Shown here one piece after another: positions 1-9,293 of a stretch of 64,000 nucleotides of DNA. Position 1 is the stretch's first letter, and each line of letters opens with the position of its first letter. The notes under the pieces are model-generated. The model ran no database searches. It had not been told where the DNA came from and was given only the letters and a program-made list of their open reading frames with translations. The position numbers were made by a program, and so were the translations under genes. The stretch lies in the NCBI RefSeq assembly GCF_040730185.1, contig NZ_CP160402.1:5332001-5396000 (forward strand), read 5' to 3'. This DNA comes from Streptomyces sp. Je 1-332. Lineage in GTDB: Bacteria > Actinomycetota > Actinomycetes > Streptomycetales > Streptomycetaceae.

Positions 1-1
1 G

Positions 2-655
2 ATCACCGAGACCATCTTCCAGCAGACCCGGACCCCCGCCACCGACTGGACGTCCCCGGTGCTTGGCAAGGACGGCGGGTACAAGGCAGGGCTGTGCGGG
101 GACGCCTGCAAGTACGACGCGGCCAAGGCGAAGAAGCTGGTCGAGGACGGCGGCGGCATCCCGGGCGGCACGCTGAAGATCACGTACAACGCGGACACCG
201 GCTCGCACAAGGAATGGGTCGACGCGGTCTGCAACTCCATCAACAACTCCCTGGGCCAGGACAAGGCATGCGTCGCCAACCCGGTCGGCACGTTCGCCGA
301 CTTCCGAAGCCAGGCGTCGCAGCAGAAGCTTGACGGCGCCTGGCGCGCGGGATGGCAGATGGACTATCCGCTGATCCAGAACTTCCTGCAGCCGCTGTAC
401 TACACGGACGCCCCGTCCAACGACGGCAAGTGGTCCGACAAGAAGTTCGACGACCTCGTGGACAAGGCCAATGCCGAGACCGACACCGCGAAGGCCGTCT
501 CCACCTTCCAGGACGCCGAAAAGGTGCTCGCCGAGCAGATGGCGGTCATTCCGCTCTGGTACCAGAACGGCAGCGCCGGCTACTCGGACAGGGTCTCCGA
601 CGTGGCCCTGAACCAGTTCAGCGTCCCGGTCTACAACGAGATCAAGGTCAGCTGA
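2..655 (+). CDS. Oligopeptide ABC transporter substrate-binding protein, C-terminal part (5' end outside window)
   Basis: This is the last ~217 codons of an extracellular family 5 (DppA/OppA-type) solute-binding lipoprotein; the frame is open from base 2, so the signal peptide and lipobox lie upstream of the window. The visible part has the family's C-terminal lobe, with segments such as GAWRAGWQMDYPLIQNFLQP and VIPLWYQNGSAGYSD, the latter typical just before the end of these proteins. It is followed by two permeases and two ATPases in the same direction, so it supplies peptides to that importer. Streptomyces carries several such systems, including BldK; which one this is cannot be told from the fragment. 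Confidence in the family is high. Confidence 0.9.
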   Translation: MTETIFQQTRTPATDWTSPVLGKDGGYKAGLCGDACKYDAAKAKKLVEDGGGIPGGTLKITYNADTGSHKEWVDAVCNSINNSLGQDKACVANPVGTFADFRSQASQQKLDGAWRAGWQMDYPLIQNFLQPLYYTDAPSNDGKWSDKKFDDLVDKANAETDTAKAVSTFQDAEKVLAEQMAVIPLWYQNGSAGYSDRVSDVALNQFSVPVYNEIKVS

Positions 656-666
656 GGCCAGGGAGC

Positions 667-702
667 CGGTCGTCCGACGCCCGTCATCGCGTCGGACGAC
701 CG
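667..702 (+). terminator. Intercistronic hairpin between binding protein and permease genes
   Basis: A perfect 14-bp inverted repeat (667-680 with 689-702, 8-base loop) begins 12 bases after the binding-protein stop and ends 24 bases before the first permease. Such hairpins commonly stabilise or partly terminate the message so that the binding protein is made in excess over the membrane subunits. There is no U-run, so it is an attenuator or processing hairpin rather than a full terminator. Confidence 0.7.
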
Positions 703-726
703 CTTCCGTTACTTCCGGAGCCCTTC

Positions 727-1650
727 ATGGGACGTTATGTGATCCGGCGTCTGCTGCAGATGATCCCCGTCTTCTTCGGCGCCACGCTGCTGATCTTCCT
801 GATGGTGAACGTGATGGGCGACCCCATCGCGGGCCTCTGCGGCGACCGAAAGTGCGACCCCGCGACGGCCGCCCAGCTGAAGAAGGAATTCGGCCTCGAT
901 AAGCCCGTGTGGCAGCAGTACGTGACTTATATGGGCAATGTCTTCACCGGCGACTTCGGCACCGCTTTCAACGGGCAGAAGGTCACCGAGCTGATGTCGA
1001 CCGCCTTCCCGCTCACGATCCGCCTGACGCTCGTCGCGATCGTCTTCGAGATCGTCATCGGAATCACGCTGGGCGTCGTCACGGGCCTGCGGCGCGGTCG
1101 TCCCATCGACACCGTCGTACTGATCCTGACGCTCGTCGTCATCGCCATTCCCACCTTCGTCACCGGCCTGCTCCTGCAGCTGTTCCTCGGTGTCGAGTGG
1201 GGGATCATGAAACCCTCCGTCTCCTCGGAGGCGCCCGTCAACGAACTCATCGTGCCGGGGCTCGTGCTCGCCTCCGTGTCCCTGGCGTACGTGACGCGTC
1301 TGACCCGGACCTCGATCGCCGAGAACCGCCGTGCCGACTACGTCCGCACCGCCATCGCCAAGGGGCTGCCCAGACGCCGTGTCATCATCCGGCACCTGCT
1401 GCGCAACTCACTCATCCCGGTGGTCACCTTCATCGGCACGGACATCGGCGCGCTGATGGGCGGCGCGATCGTCACCGAGCGGATCTTCAACATCCACGGC
1501 GTCGGCTTCCAGCTCTACCAGGGGATCCTTCGCCAGAGCACGCAGACCGTCGTCGGCTTCGTGACCGTCCTCGTCCTGGTCTTCCTGGTGGCCAACCTGA
1601 TCGTCGACCTCCTGTACGCCGTACTCGACCCGAGGATCCGTTATGCCTGA
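727..1650 (+). CDS. Oligopeptide ABC transporter permease (DppB/OppB type)
   Basis: A 307-residue inner-membrane subunit of the peptide importer. The N-terminus MGRYVIRRLLQMIPVFFG is the classic DppB start with the first membrane helix, and further hydrophobic helices follow. The cytoplasmic EAA loop that docks the ATPase is visible as ADYVRTAIAKGLPRRRVIIR (about residues 203-222), and the protein ends LLYAVLDPRIRYA as usual. A longer in-frame ORF begins at 352, but that part is the shadow of the binding-protein gene, so ATG 727 is chosen. A Cys-containing periplasmic loop (GLCGDRKCDP, near residue 40) may form a disulphide. The stop overlaps the next gene by 8 bases. Confidence 0.95.
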   Translation: MGRYVIRRLLQMIPVFFGATLLIFLMVNVMGDPIAGLCGDRKCDPATAAQLKKEFGLDKPVWQQYVTYMGNVFTGDFGTAFNGQKVTELMSTAFPLTIRLTLVAIVFEIVIGITLGVVTGLRRGRPIDTVVLILTLVVIAIPTFVTGLLLQLFLGVEWGIMKPSVSSEAPVNELIVPGLVLASVSLAYVTRLTRTSIAENRRADYVRTAIAKGLPRRRVIIRHLLRNSLIPVVTFIGTDIGALMGGAIVTERIFNIHGVGFQLYQGILRQSTQTVVGFVTVLVLVFLVANLIVDLLYAVLDPRIRYA

Positions 1651-2620
1651 ACCCCGAGAGCCAGACGGAGCCATCGCCCCGACCGGTGCGGGCGGCGCGA
1701 TGGACCTCGCGGCGACCGAGGGGACGACGCTGGAGAAGACGCCGGGCGGACCCGGCGGCACCGGCCCATCTGCCCCCGCCCGCAGTCTGTGGTCCGACGC
1801 CTGGCGCGAGCTGCGGCGGAACCCGGTCTTCATCATCTCGGGCCTCGTCATCCTCTTCCTTGTGGTCATCGCGATCTGGCCGTCCTTGATCGCTTCCGGC
1901 AATCCGCTCTCCTGCGACCTGGCGAAGAGGGAACAGGGATCCCAGCCCGGCCACCCCTTCGGCTTCGACGGCCAGGGCTGCGACGTCTACACACGGACCG
2001 TGTACGGGGCCCGCGCCTCGGTCACCGTCGGCGTCTGCGCCACGCTCGGTGTCGCGATCCTGGGCAGCGTGCTCGGCGGACTCGCGGGGTTCTTCGGGGG
2101 GTTCTGGGACGCGATCCTCTCCCGGATCACCGACGTCTTCTTCGCCATCCCCGTCGTACTCGGCGGCCTGGTGCTCCTGTCGGTCGTCACCAGCAACACC
2201 GTCTGGCCGGTGATCGGCTTCATGGTCCTGCTCGGCTGGCCGCAGCTCTCGCGCATCGCCCGCGGCTCCGTCATCACCGCCAAACAGAACGACTACGTCC
2301 AGGCGGCGCGGGCCCTGGGTGCCTCCAACTCGCGGATGCTCCTGCGGCACATCGCGCCGAACGCGATCGCGCCGGTCATCGTCGTGGCCACCATCGCGCT
2401 GGGCACGTACATCGCCCTGGAGGCGACCCTCTCGTACCTCGGCGTCGGTCTGAAGCCGCCGACCGTGAGCTGGGGCATCGACATCTCGGCCGCCTCCCAG
2501 TACATCCGCAACGCCCCGCACATGCTGCTCTGGCCCGCCGGAGCGCTCGCGATCACCGTGCTCGCGTTCATCATGCTCGGCGACGCGGTGCGCGACGCCC
2601 TCGACCCGAAGCTGAGGTAG
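1643..2620 (+). CDS. Oligopeptide ABC transporter permease (DppC/OppC type)
   Basis: A 325-residue second permease of the peptide importer. The first ~45 residues are a polar Gly/Pro-rich extension, then comes the OppC N-terminal region (SDAWRELRRNPVFIISGLVI) with the first helix, an extracytoplasmic domain, and the binding-protein-dependent transport domain with EAA loop QNDYVQAARALGASNSRMLL. It ends GDAVRDALDPKLR, typical of DppC. The ATG overlaps the upstream permease stop by 8 bases and the downstream ATPase starts 4 bases after the stop, so the five genes are translationally coupled. Confidence 0.95.
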   Translation: MPEPREPDGAIAPTGAGGAMDLAATEGTTLEKTPGGPGGTGPSAPARSLWSDAWRELRRNPVFIISGLVILFLVVIAIWPSLIASGNPLSCDLAKREQGSQPGHPFGFDGQGCDVYTRTVYGARASVTVGVCATLGVAILGSVLGGLAGFFGGFWDAILSRITDVFFAIPVVLGGLVLLSVVTSNTVWPVIGFMVLLGWPQLSRIARGSVITAKQNDYVQAARALGASNSRMLLRHIAPNAIAPVIVVATIALGTYIALEATLSYLGVGLKPPTVSWGIDISAASQYIRNAPHMLLWPAGALAITVLAFIMLGDAVRDALDPKLR

Positions 2621-2624
2621 GCGC

Positions 2625-3671
2625 ATGGCAACCGTGGCATCCCAGGCACCAGGGGCGTCCACCTCGGGGGCGGCCAAGCTGCTCGAAGTGCGCGACCTGC
2701 ACGTGGAGTTCAGGACGAGGGACGGCGTGGCCAAGGCCGTCAACGGCGTCGACTACACCGTCAGCGAGGGCGAGACCCTCGCCGTGCTCGGCGAGTCCGG
2801 GTCCGGCAAGTCCGTGACCGCGCAGGCCATCATGGGCATCCTCGACATGCCGCCCGGGAAGATCACCGGCGGCGAGATCCTCTTCAAGGGCCAGGACCTC
2901 CTGAAGCTCAAGGAGGAGGAACGGCGCAAGACGCGCGGCGCCGGCATGGCGATGATCTTCCAGGACGCGCTCTCCTCGCTGAACCCCGTGGTCAGTGTCG
3001 GCCAGCAACTCGGCGAGATGTACGTCGTCCACCAGGGCATGTCCCGCAAGGACGCCAGGGCCAAGGCGGTCGAACTGATGGACCGGGTGCGCATCCCGGC
3101 CGCGAAGGAACGCGTCACGCAGTACCCGCACCAGTTCAGCGGCGGCATGCGCCAGCGCATCATGATCGCCATGGCCATGGCGCTCGAACCCTCGCTGATC
3201 ATCGCCGACGAACCGACCACGGCCCTCGACGTGACCGTCCAGGCCCAGGTGATGGAGCTCCTCGCCGAGCTCCAGCGCGAGCTGCACATGGGCCTGATCC
3301 TCATCACCCACGACCTCGGCGTCGTGGCCGACGTCGCCGACAACATCGCCGTCATGTACGCGGGGCGCATCGTCGAGAAGGCCCCCGTGCACGAGATCTA
3401 CAAGGCACCCGCGCATCCGTACACGCGCGGCCTCCTGGAGTCGATCCCCCGGCTCGACCAGAAGGGCCAGGAGCTCTACGCGATCAAGGGCCTGCCGCCC
3501 AACCTCATGAACATCCCGCCGGGCTGCGCCTTCAACCCCCGCTGCCCGATGGCCCAGGACATCTGCAGGACCGACGAGCCGCCCCTCTACGACGTGACGT
3601 ACGAGGGCCTGGCCGCCGACCGCCGGAGCGCCTGCCACTTCTGGAAGGAGACGCTCCATGCCTCGTGGTGA
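2625..3671 (+). CDS. Oligopeptide ABC transporter ATP-binding protein (DppD type)
   Basis: A 348-residue cytoplasmic ATPase. Walker A is GESGSGKS (56-63), the signature FSGGMRQR (171-178), Walker B LIIADE (191-196) and the H-loop His is residue 229. A C-terminal oligopeptide/dipeptide extension with the cysteine-rich [15 protein letters not shown] follows, which binds an Fe-S cluster in some relatives. It would form a heterodimer with the next gene product. Its last 14 bases overlap the start of that gene. Confidence 0.95.
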   Translation: MATVASQAPGASTSGAAKLLEVRDLHVEFRTRDGVAKAVNGVDYTVSEGETLAVLGESGSGKSVTAQAIMGILDMPPGKITGGEILFKGQDLLKLKEEERRKTRGAGMAMIFQDALSSLNPVVSVGQQLGEMYVVHQGMSRKDARAKAVELMDRVRIPAAKERVTQYPHQFSGGMRQRIMIAMAMALEPSLIIADEPTTALDVTVQAQVMELLAELQRELHMGLILITHDLGVVADVADNIAVMYAGRIVEKAPVHEIYKAPAHPYTRGLLESIPRLDQKGQELYAIKGLPPNLMNIPPGCAFNPRCPMAQDICRTDEPPLYDVTYEGLAADRRSACHFWKETLHASW

Positions 3672-4797
3672 GCACATCAGCAGGAAGCAGCTGGAGGACG
3701 AGGGCGAGACCGCGCGGCAGCTGCTGCACAAGGCGCAGGCGGAGCACGAGTACGCCGCGCACGGCTCGGCGTCGGGTCATGAGCCGATCCTCCAGGTGCG
3801 GGGCCTGGTCAAGCACTATCCGCTCACGCAGGGCGTCGTCATCAAGAAACAGATCGGCGCGGTCAAGGCCGTCGACGGCGTCGACTTCGACCTCGGGCGT
3901 GGCGAGACGCTGGGCATCGTGGGGGAGTCGGGCTGCGGCAAGTCGACGGTCGCCAAGATGCTGGTGAACCTGGAGCGGCCGACCGCGGGCGAGATCCGCT
4001 ACAAGGGCGAGGACATCAGCAAGCTGTCCGGGCGCGCGCTGAAGGCCGTGCGCCGCAACATCCAGATGGTCTTCCAGGATCCCTACACCTCGCTGAACCC
4101 CCGTATGACGGTCGGCGACATCATCGGGGAGCCGTACGAGATCCACCCGGAGGTCGCGCCGAAGGGCTCGCGGCGGCAGAAGGTGCGGGAGCTGCTCGAC
4201 GTGGTCGGGCTCAACCCCGAGTACATCAACCGCTATCCGCACCAGTTCTCCGGCGGCCAGCGCCAACGGATCGGGATCGCGCGGGGGTTGGCGCTGCGGC
4301 CCGAGATCATCGTGGCGGACGAGCCGGTGTCGGCGCTGGACGTCTCGGTGCAGGCGCAGGTGGTGAACCTTCTGGACCAGCTCCAGAGCGACTTCGACCT
4401 GAGTTACGTGTTCATCGCCCACGACCTGTCGATCGTGCGGCACATCTCCGACCGGGTCGGCGTGATGTACCTGGGGCGGATCGTCGAGATCGGCTCCGAG
4501 GACGAGATCTACGAGCATCCGACGCATCCCTATACGCAGGCGCTGCTTTCGGCTGTGCCGGTGCCTGATCCCGAGGCGCGGGAGCGTCGGGAGCGGATCA
4601 TTCTCTCCGGGGATGTGCCTTCGCCCGCCAATCCGCCCTCGGGGTGCCGGTTTCGCACGCGGTGCTGGAAGGCGCGGGAGCGGTGTGCTCTGGAGGTGCC
4701 GGCGCTGGCCGTTCCGGCGGAGTTCCGCCACACCGAGGGCCCGGCGGCCCATGACTCGGCGTGCCACTTCGCTGAGGAGAAGCAAGTGGTGCCGTAG
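3658..4797 (+). CDS. Oligopeptide ABC transporter ATP-binding protein (DppF type)
   Basis: A 379-residue second ATPase of the importer. An unusual charged N-terminal extension of ~45 residues ([20 protein letters not shown]...) precedes the ABC domain. Walker A is GESGCGKS (89-96), followed by FSGGQRQR and [12 protein letters not shown], then a C-terminal region with cysteines ([15 protein letters not shown]). The start ATG 3658 lies inside the upstream gene. Its end faces the opposite-strand peptidase gene across a 334-base gap filled by a nested palindromic element. Confidence 0.95.
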   Translation: MPRGEHISRKQLEDEGETARQLLHKAQAEHEYAAHGSASGHEPILQVRGLVKHYPLTQGVVIKKQIGAVKAVDGVDFDLGRGETLGIVGESGCGKSTVAKMLVNLERPTAGEIRYKGEDISKLSGRALKAVRRNIQMVFQDPYTSLNPRMTVGDIIGEPYEIHPEVAPKGSRRQKVRELLDVVGLNPEYINRYPHQFSGGQRQRIGIARGLALRPEIIVADEPVSALDVSVQAQVVNLLDQLQSDFDLSYVFIAHDLSIVRHISDRVGVMYLGRIVEIGSEDEIYEHPTHPYTQALLSAVPVPDPEARERRERIILSGDVPSPANPPSGCRFRTRCWKARERCALEVPALAVPAEFRHTEGPAAHDSACHFAEEKQVVP

Positions 4798-4817
4798 GGG
4801 CGGTCCCTGCGGGGCCT

Positions 4818-4988
4818 TCCCCAACCCCGCCCCTTCCCGAAACCAGGGGGCTCCGCCCCCTGGACCCCCGAGATCGCCCTTCGGGCTCTGTCCTCAATCG
4901 CCGGACGGGCTGAAAGTTCAGCCCGTCCGGCGATTGAGGACAAGGCCCTCGCGCCGAGCGAGTTTTCGGGAAGGGGTGGGGTTGGGGA
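4818..4988. repeat. Nested palindromic element between convergent genes (bidirectional terminator candidate)
   Basis: The 334-base gap 4798-5131 holds no gene. Its core is a perfect 24-bp inverted repeat (4891-4914 with 4917-4940, two-base loop). This sits inside an outer inverted repeat, 4818-4842 with 4964-4988, matching at 24 of 25 positions. A smaller hairpin (4843-4850 with 4856-4863) lies within the left half. The inner motif CGCCGGACGGGCTG recurs near 62034, so it belongs to a dispersed repeat family. Lying between convergent genes, it probably stops transcription from both sides. Confidence 0.75.
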
Positions 4989-5131
4989 CGAAACCTGTTG
5001 GTGCTTTACACGCGGGCAATCGCACCGTCGCGCCGACGATATACGCCCCCGGCAGGCTGAGCCTCGTACGGCCGTGCGGGTGCCGTAGACCGGCCGGGGG
5101 TTGCCATGTCACCTCGGCCGGTCGCCCGCGC

Positions 5132-7309
5132 TCAGGACAGTCCGAGCGAACGCTTCAAGAAGTCCACCTGGAGCAGCAGCAAGTTCTCCGCCACCTGTTC
5201 CTGCGGAGTCATGTGCGTCACCCCCGACAGGGGCAGGACCTCATGGGGCCGCCCCGCGGCCAGCAGTGCCGAGGAGAGGCGCAGGGCGTGCGCCACCACC
5301 ACGTTGTCGTCCGCGAGGCCGTGCACGATCATCAGCGGCCGGGACGGGTTCTCCGGGGCCGAAAGACCCTCCTCCGTGACGAGGGAGTTCAGGGCGTACG
5401 GGGCCGGGTCCTCGCCGGGGTTGCCCAGATACCGCTCCGTGTAGTGCGTGTCGTACAGCTGCCAGTCCGTCACCGGCGCCCCCGCGACGCCCGCGTGGAA
5501 GACGTCGGGGCGGCGCAGGACCGCGAGCCCCGCGAGGTAGCCGCCGTAGGACCAGCCCCGGATGGCGACCCGGGAGAGGTTGAGGGGGAACGACTCCGCG
5601 AGGCCCTGGAGCGCGTCGACCTGGTCGTCCAGGGTGAGGGTGAAGTCCCGCCGGACCGCCTTCTCCCACGCGGGGGCGCGGCCCGGAGTACCCCGGCCGT
5701 CCGCGACGACCACCGCGAAGCCCTGGTCGGCGAACCACTGGGACGTGAGGTACGGATTGTGGGCGGCGAGCACCCGCTGGCCGTGCGGGCCGCCGTACGG
5801 GTCGAGGAGCACCGGCAGCGGGCCCGAGCCCTCCTCGTAGTCCGTGGGGAGCAGGACGGCGCACGGGATCTTGCGTGCGCCCCCTTCGGTCAGGGTCACG
5901 CGCGGCGTGAGCCCCGGGCGCCGCGCGTGTGAGGCGACGGTGGCCACCTGCTTGCCGTCGCGCAGTACCTGGACGCGTGAGCCCGGCTGGTCGAGCGTGG
6001 CCGTCACGAGGACTGTGAGGCCTCCCGAGCGGACCGCCGAGTGCACCCCGGGTTCGGTGGACACACGCTCCACGCCCAGTTCGTTGACCCGGTAGACGTG
6101 TACCTCGCCGGTCTCCGGGACGGCCGCGGCCGCGCCCGCCGACGCCGAGATCAGTACGTCGTCGTCCGCCACGTCGAGCACCGCACGGACGTGCAACTGC
6201 GGCCCCGTCAGCGGGCGTTCACCCACCGCGAGGACCCGCGCACCGCCCTCGTCCACGATCCGCACCAGGCGTCCGCTGGGGGACCAGGAGGGAGCCCCGG
6301 GGAAGAGCTCCAGCCACTGCGGGTCCTCCTCCGCGTGCACCATGCGGGTCGAGCCGTCGTCCGGGTCCACCGCCAGGTAGAGCTGGCTGAGCTGGTCCCT
6401 GGACTGGACGAGGAGCAGCGGCGCACCGGCCGACGACCAGTGCACCCGCGCCAGATAGGGGTAGCGGGCGCGGTCCCACATCACCTCGGTGCGCGTGCCG
6501 TCCAGGGTCACGACGAAGAGGCGTACGTCCGCGTTGGCCGTGCCCGCCGCCGGGTACGCGACCCGCGCCGGCTCCGTCTCCGGGTGCGCGGGGTCTGCGA
6601 TCCACCAGCGCCGCACCGGGGCGTCGTCGGCGCGGGCGACAAGGAGGCGGTCCGACTCCGGCGACCACCAGAAGCCGCGCGAACGCTGCATCTCCTCGGC
6701 CGCGATGAACTCCGCGAGGCCGTACGTCACGGTCTCCTTCTCGACGGAGTCCGGCTCCGGCGCCACCAGGGCGCGGTCGTTATCCCCCTCGGCGCCCGTC
6801 ACCCGCAGCGCGCCCCCGGCGACGTACGCGATGTGGCGGCCGTCGGGCGAGGGGCGCGGGTCGATCACCGGTGTCGGGGTGGGCAGTTCGCGTGCCGTGC
6901 CCACGCGCAGCTCCGCCGTGAAGAGCCGTCCGGACAGGGCGAAGGCGGCGAGCTCCACCGCCGCGTCCGTCGCGTAGCCCACGATGCCCGCGCCGCCCTC
7001 GCGGCTGCGCTCACGCCGGGCCCGCTCCGCGGCGGAGAGCCGCTCGACGCCGCCCTTCAACAGGGCCTGAGGGTCGGCGGCGACACGCTCCACCGCGCCG
7101 TCCGCCAGGTCCAGGACCCAGAGTTGGTTCGCCCGGTCGGTGCCGGACGACGAGCGCAGGAAGGTGACGCGGGACCCGTCGGGCGCCACCGTGAACGCGC
7201 GGGGCGCACCGAGAGTGAAGCGTTGCGTGCGGGCGTGCAGGCGAGGGAAGGAGAGCCGCTGCGCGTGACTCTCGGCGGGCCCGGCGGTTCCGGGCGTCTC
7301 GGTGGTCAT
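5132..7309 (-). CDS. S9 family peptidase (prolyl oligopeptidase / dipeptidyl peptidase IV type)
   Basis: A 725-residue serine peptidase with an N-terminal beta-propeller (PDGSRVTFLRSS..., ASPDG-like blades) that filters substrates and a C-terminal alpha/beta-hydrolase domain. The triad can be placed: Ser587 in GWSYGGYLAG, Asp667 in HGLADDNV and His699 in THMTP. No signal peptide is visible, so it is probably cytoplasmic, cleaving short peptides. It lies convergent to a peptide importer, so the two may cooperate in peptide use; that is inference. The ATG at 7309 gives a normal N-terminus and its promoter region is shared with the divergent small membrane protein. Confidence 0.93.
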   Translation of the reverse strand: MTTETPGTAGPAESHAQRLSFPRLHARTQRFTLGAPRAFTVAPDGSRVTFLRSSSGTDRANQLWVLDLADGAVERVAADPQALLKGGVERLSAAERARRERSREGGAGIVGYATDAAVELAAFALSGRLFTAELRVGTARELPTPTPVIDPRPSPDGRHIAYVAGGALRVTGAEGDNDRALVAPEPDSVEKETVTYGLAEFIAAEEMQRSRGFWWSPESDRLLVARADDAPVRRWWIADPAHPETEPARVAYPAAGTANADVRLFVVTLDGTRTEVMWDRARYPYLARVHWSSAGAPLLLVQSRDQLSQLYLAVDPDDGSTRMVHAEEDPQWLELFPGAPSWSPSGRLVRIVDEGGARVLAVGERPLTGPQLHVRAVLDVADDDVLISASAGAAAAVPETGEVHVYRVNELGVERVSTEPGVHSAVRSGGLTVLVTATLDQPGSRVQVLRDGKQVATVASHARRPGLTPRVTLTEGGARKIPCAVLLPTDYEEGSGPLPVLLDPYGGPHGQRVLAAHNPYLTSQWFADQGFAVVVADGRGTPGRAPAWEKAVRRDFTLTLDDQVDALQGLAESFPLNLSRVAIRGWSYGGYLAGLAVLRRPDVFHAGVAGAPVTDWQLYDTHYTERYLGNPGEDPAPYALNSLVTEEGLSAPENPSRPLMIVHGLADDNVVVAHALRLSSALLAAGRPHEVLPLSGVTHMTPQEQVAENLLLLQVDFLKRSLGLS

Positions 7310-7369
7310 CCTCCGAGCCTATGGGGCATGCGCCCCCTTGTGCTGCCGTGCTCCGAGTCATGCGGGCCC

Positions 7370-7388
7370 ACGGATAGTTATGATCCGT
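7370..7388. promoter_or_regulatory. Divergent promoter region with a 6-7-6 inverted repeat overlapping a TATGAT box
   Basis: ACGGAT (7370-7375) and ATCCGT (7383-7388) form a perfect 6-bp inverted repeat with a 7-base spacer. TATGAT (7379-7384), a good -10 hexamer for the rightward gene, lies in it, 75 bases before the GTG at 7459. The -35 is poor, so an activator or an extended element may be needed. No direct evidence of binding exists. Confidence 0.4.
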
Positions 7389-7458
7389 AGCGCTTAGTGG
7401 GTATGAACCTGCTGGCGTCCGCACTGGTGCAGGGTCCTGGACTTGGAGGTGAGCCGCC

Positions 7459-7653
7459 GTGGCACTCTCGATTTCGGCGGTGGTGCTACTGGCGATCATT
7501 GTCTTCTTGCTGGTCAAGAAGTCAGGATTGAAGACCGGCCACATGATCGTCTGTGTGCTCCTCGGCTTCTATCTGGCGAGTTCCTCCATCGCCCCGACGA
7601 TCAACGAACTGACGACGAACGTGGCGGGGATGATCGGCGACATCAAGTTCTGA
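7459..7653 (+). CDS. Small membrane protein, unknown function
   Basis: A 64-residue protein, mostly two hydrophobic segments: residues 2-19 (ALSISAVVLLAIIVFLLV) and ~29-44 (VCVLLGFYLASSSIAP), separated by a basic turn KKSGLKTG. The GTG start is supported by GGAGGTGA at 7445-7452 at good spacing. It lies 31 bases before mshB in the same direction and may be co-transcribed with it. No family function is recognised; it looks like a conserved Streptomyces small membrane protein. Confidence 0.75.
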   Translation: MALSISAVVLLAIIVFLLVKKSGLKTGHMIVCVLLGFYLASSSIAPTINELTTNVAGMIGDIKF

Positions 7654-7684
7654 TCTCCGGGCGGGGTGCTCGTAGGGTGGTCCC

Positions 7685-8656
7685 ATGACGGAACTGCCCG
7701 CCCGGCGTCTGCTGCTCGTGCACGCGCACCCCGACGACGAGTCGATCAACAACGGCGCGACGATGGCCAAGTACGCGGCCGACGGCGCCCATGTCACGTT
7801 GGTCACCTGCACGCTGGGCGAGGAGGGCGAGGTCATCCCGCCCGAACTCGCCCATCTCGCGCCCGACCGCGAGGACGCGCTCGGCCCGCAGCGCATCGGC
7901 GAGCTGGCCGCCGCGATGAAGGAGCTCGGCGTCGCCGACCACCGCTTCCTCGGCGGCACCGGACGCTACCGCGACTCCGGGATGATGGGCATCGAACAGA
8001 ACCACCGCGCGGGCGCCTTCTGGTCCGCCGATCTCGATGCCGCCGCCGCGCACCTCGTCGAGGTCATCCGCGAGGTGCGGCCGCAGGTGCTCGTGACGTA
8101 CGACCCGGACGGCGGGTACGGCCACCCCGACCACATCCAGGCCCACCGGGTCGCGATGCGCGCCGCGGACCTCGCGGCCGAGAGTGCCTTCCGCGGCGAC
8201 CTCGGCGAACCGCACACCATCGACAAGATCTACTGGAACCGCGCGCCGCGCTCCGTCGTCGAAGAGCGGTTCCGGTGGATGGAGGGTGCCCTGCGGCACT
8301 CCCCGTTCACGACCCCCGGCGTGCCCGCGGACGTCCCCGGTGTGACGGACGACGAACGGATCACGACGGAGATCGACGGGACGGCCTTCGCACGGACGAA
8401 GGCGGCGGCGATGCGCGCGCACGCCACGCAGATCGAGGTGCAGGGTCCGCTCTTCGTCCTGTCGAACGGGCTCGCGCAGCCGATCTTCGACGTGGAGTAC
8501 TACGAGTTGGTGCGAGGAAAGGCCGGTGCGGTGGACGGCGAGCGTGAGACGGACCTGTTCGCGGGGCTCGAAGGTGTGGGGCGTGACGGCTCGGCAGGAC
8601 ACGCGGGCTCGGGGCGCGAAGGCTCGGCGGGGCGCGAAGGGGTGACGGCGCTGTGA
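7685..8656 (+). CDS. mshB: 1D-myo-inositol 2-acetamido-2-deoxy-alpha-D-glucopyranoside deacetylase (mycothiol biosynthesis)
   Basis: The enzyme removes the acetyl group from GlcNAc-inositol to give GlcN-inositol, the second main step in making mycothiol, the actinobacterial thiol. The 323-residue protein has the LmbE/PIG-L zinc site: AHPDDE (14-19, with His15 and Asp18 as ligands and Asp17 catalytic) and HPDH (147-150). ARDRED-type inserts and [10 protein letters not shown] match the MshB subgroup rather than the mycothiol conjugate amidase Mca. The last ~30 residues are a low-complexity Gly/Ser/Glu tail (GSAGREG repeats) not needed for the fold. The next gene overlaps by four bases. Confidence 0.93.
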   Translation: MTELPARRLLLVHAHPDDESINNGATMAKYAADGAHVTLVTCTLGEEGEVIPPELAHLAPDREDALGPQRIGELAAAMKELGVADHRFLGGTGRYRDSGMMGIEQNHRAGAFWSADLDAAAAHLVEVIREVRPQVLVTYDPDGGYGHPDHIQAHRVAMRAADLAAESAFRGDLGEPHTIDKIYWNRAPRSVVEERFRWMEGALRHSPFTTPGVPADVPGVTDDERITTEIDGTAFARTKAAAMRAHATQIEVQGPLFVLSNGLAQPIFDVEYYELVRGKAGAVDGERETDLFAGLEGVGRDGSAGHAGSGREGSAGREGVTAL

Positions 8657-9123
8657 GTACTCGTTCGCGTGCCACATCGTCGTCGCCGGCTTCCGGCGCG
8701 TCGTCCGCTGCCTCCCCGCCGGGCAGCGCCCTCGCCCAGCCGCCCAACCTCGGCCGTTTCGCCGCCTATGGGGGCCTCTTCGTCCTTGGCCTTGTCATCG
8801 GCGCGGCCGGTGCGCTCGTCCAAGGGGGCTGGTTCCCGGCCTGGTTCCCGGGCGGGTTGCTGCTCGCGCTCCTCGGGGCCGCCGGGCTCTTCTACGGGGG
8901 AGCGCGTGCCGTCGGTACCAGAGCGGGGGCGGTGGCGCCTGCGGCGGGCTGGTTCGTCTCCGTCATGCTGCTCACGGCCAGCCGGCCCGAGGGGGACTTC
9001 CTCTTCGGCGCGGGCGTCGGCTCGTACGCCTTCCTGCTCGGCGGGATGGCGGTCGCTGTGATGTGTGCCACCCTCGGCCGGCGGCCGCAACCAGGCGGGC
9101 CCGCCGCCCGACTTGGCAAGTGA
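8653..9123 (+). CDS. Four-helix membrane protein (DUF6113-like)
   Basis: A 156-residue membrane protein with a Ser/Ala-rich cytoplasmic N-terminus (~32 residues) followed by four hydrophobic helices, starting around [20 protein letters not shown]. The GTG start overlaps the mshB stop (GTGA), so translation is coupled. The position after mshB is kept in Streptomyces as far as I recall, but no role in mycothiol metabolism is shown. It ends with a basic, Pro-rich tail. Function unknown. Confidence 0.8.
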   Translation: MSTRSRATSSSPASGASSAASPPGSALAQPPNLGRFAAYGGLFVLGLVIGAAGALVQGGWFPAWFPGGLLLALLGAAGLFYGGARAVGTRAGAVAPAAGWFVSVMLLTASRPEGDFLFGAGVGSYAFLLGGMAVAVMCATLGRRPQPGGPAARLGK

Positions 9124-9293
9124 CGTACCACTTCAGCCCGTGTAGCGCACGGGTTTGACGGCGGTCACAGGATGAGTGCCGACGGCGGCCAGTATGGTGG
9201 TGCGCGCCGCCGAGCCTCCCCCAGCCTCCGGCCGGGGGGAATTCCCCTCCGCGCGGGGAGCACGGGCGGCGGAGCCAACCGGGAGAACCTGCC

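Noticed and set aside
9150..9293. c-di-AMP (ydaO) riboswitch before the wall-binding protein gene
   Set aside because: GGCGGAGCCAACCGGGAGAA looked suggestive, but the conserved GGGGUGAA and GCUAACCUCG parts are absent.
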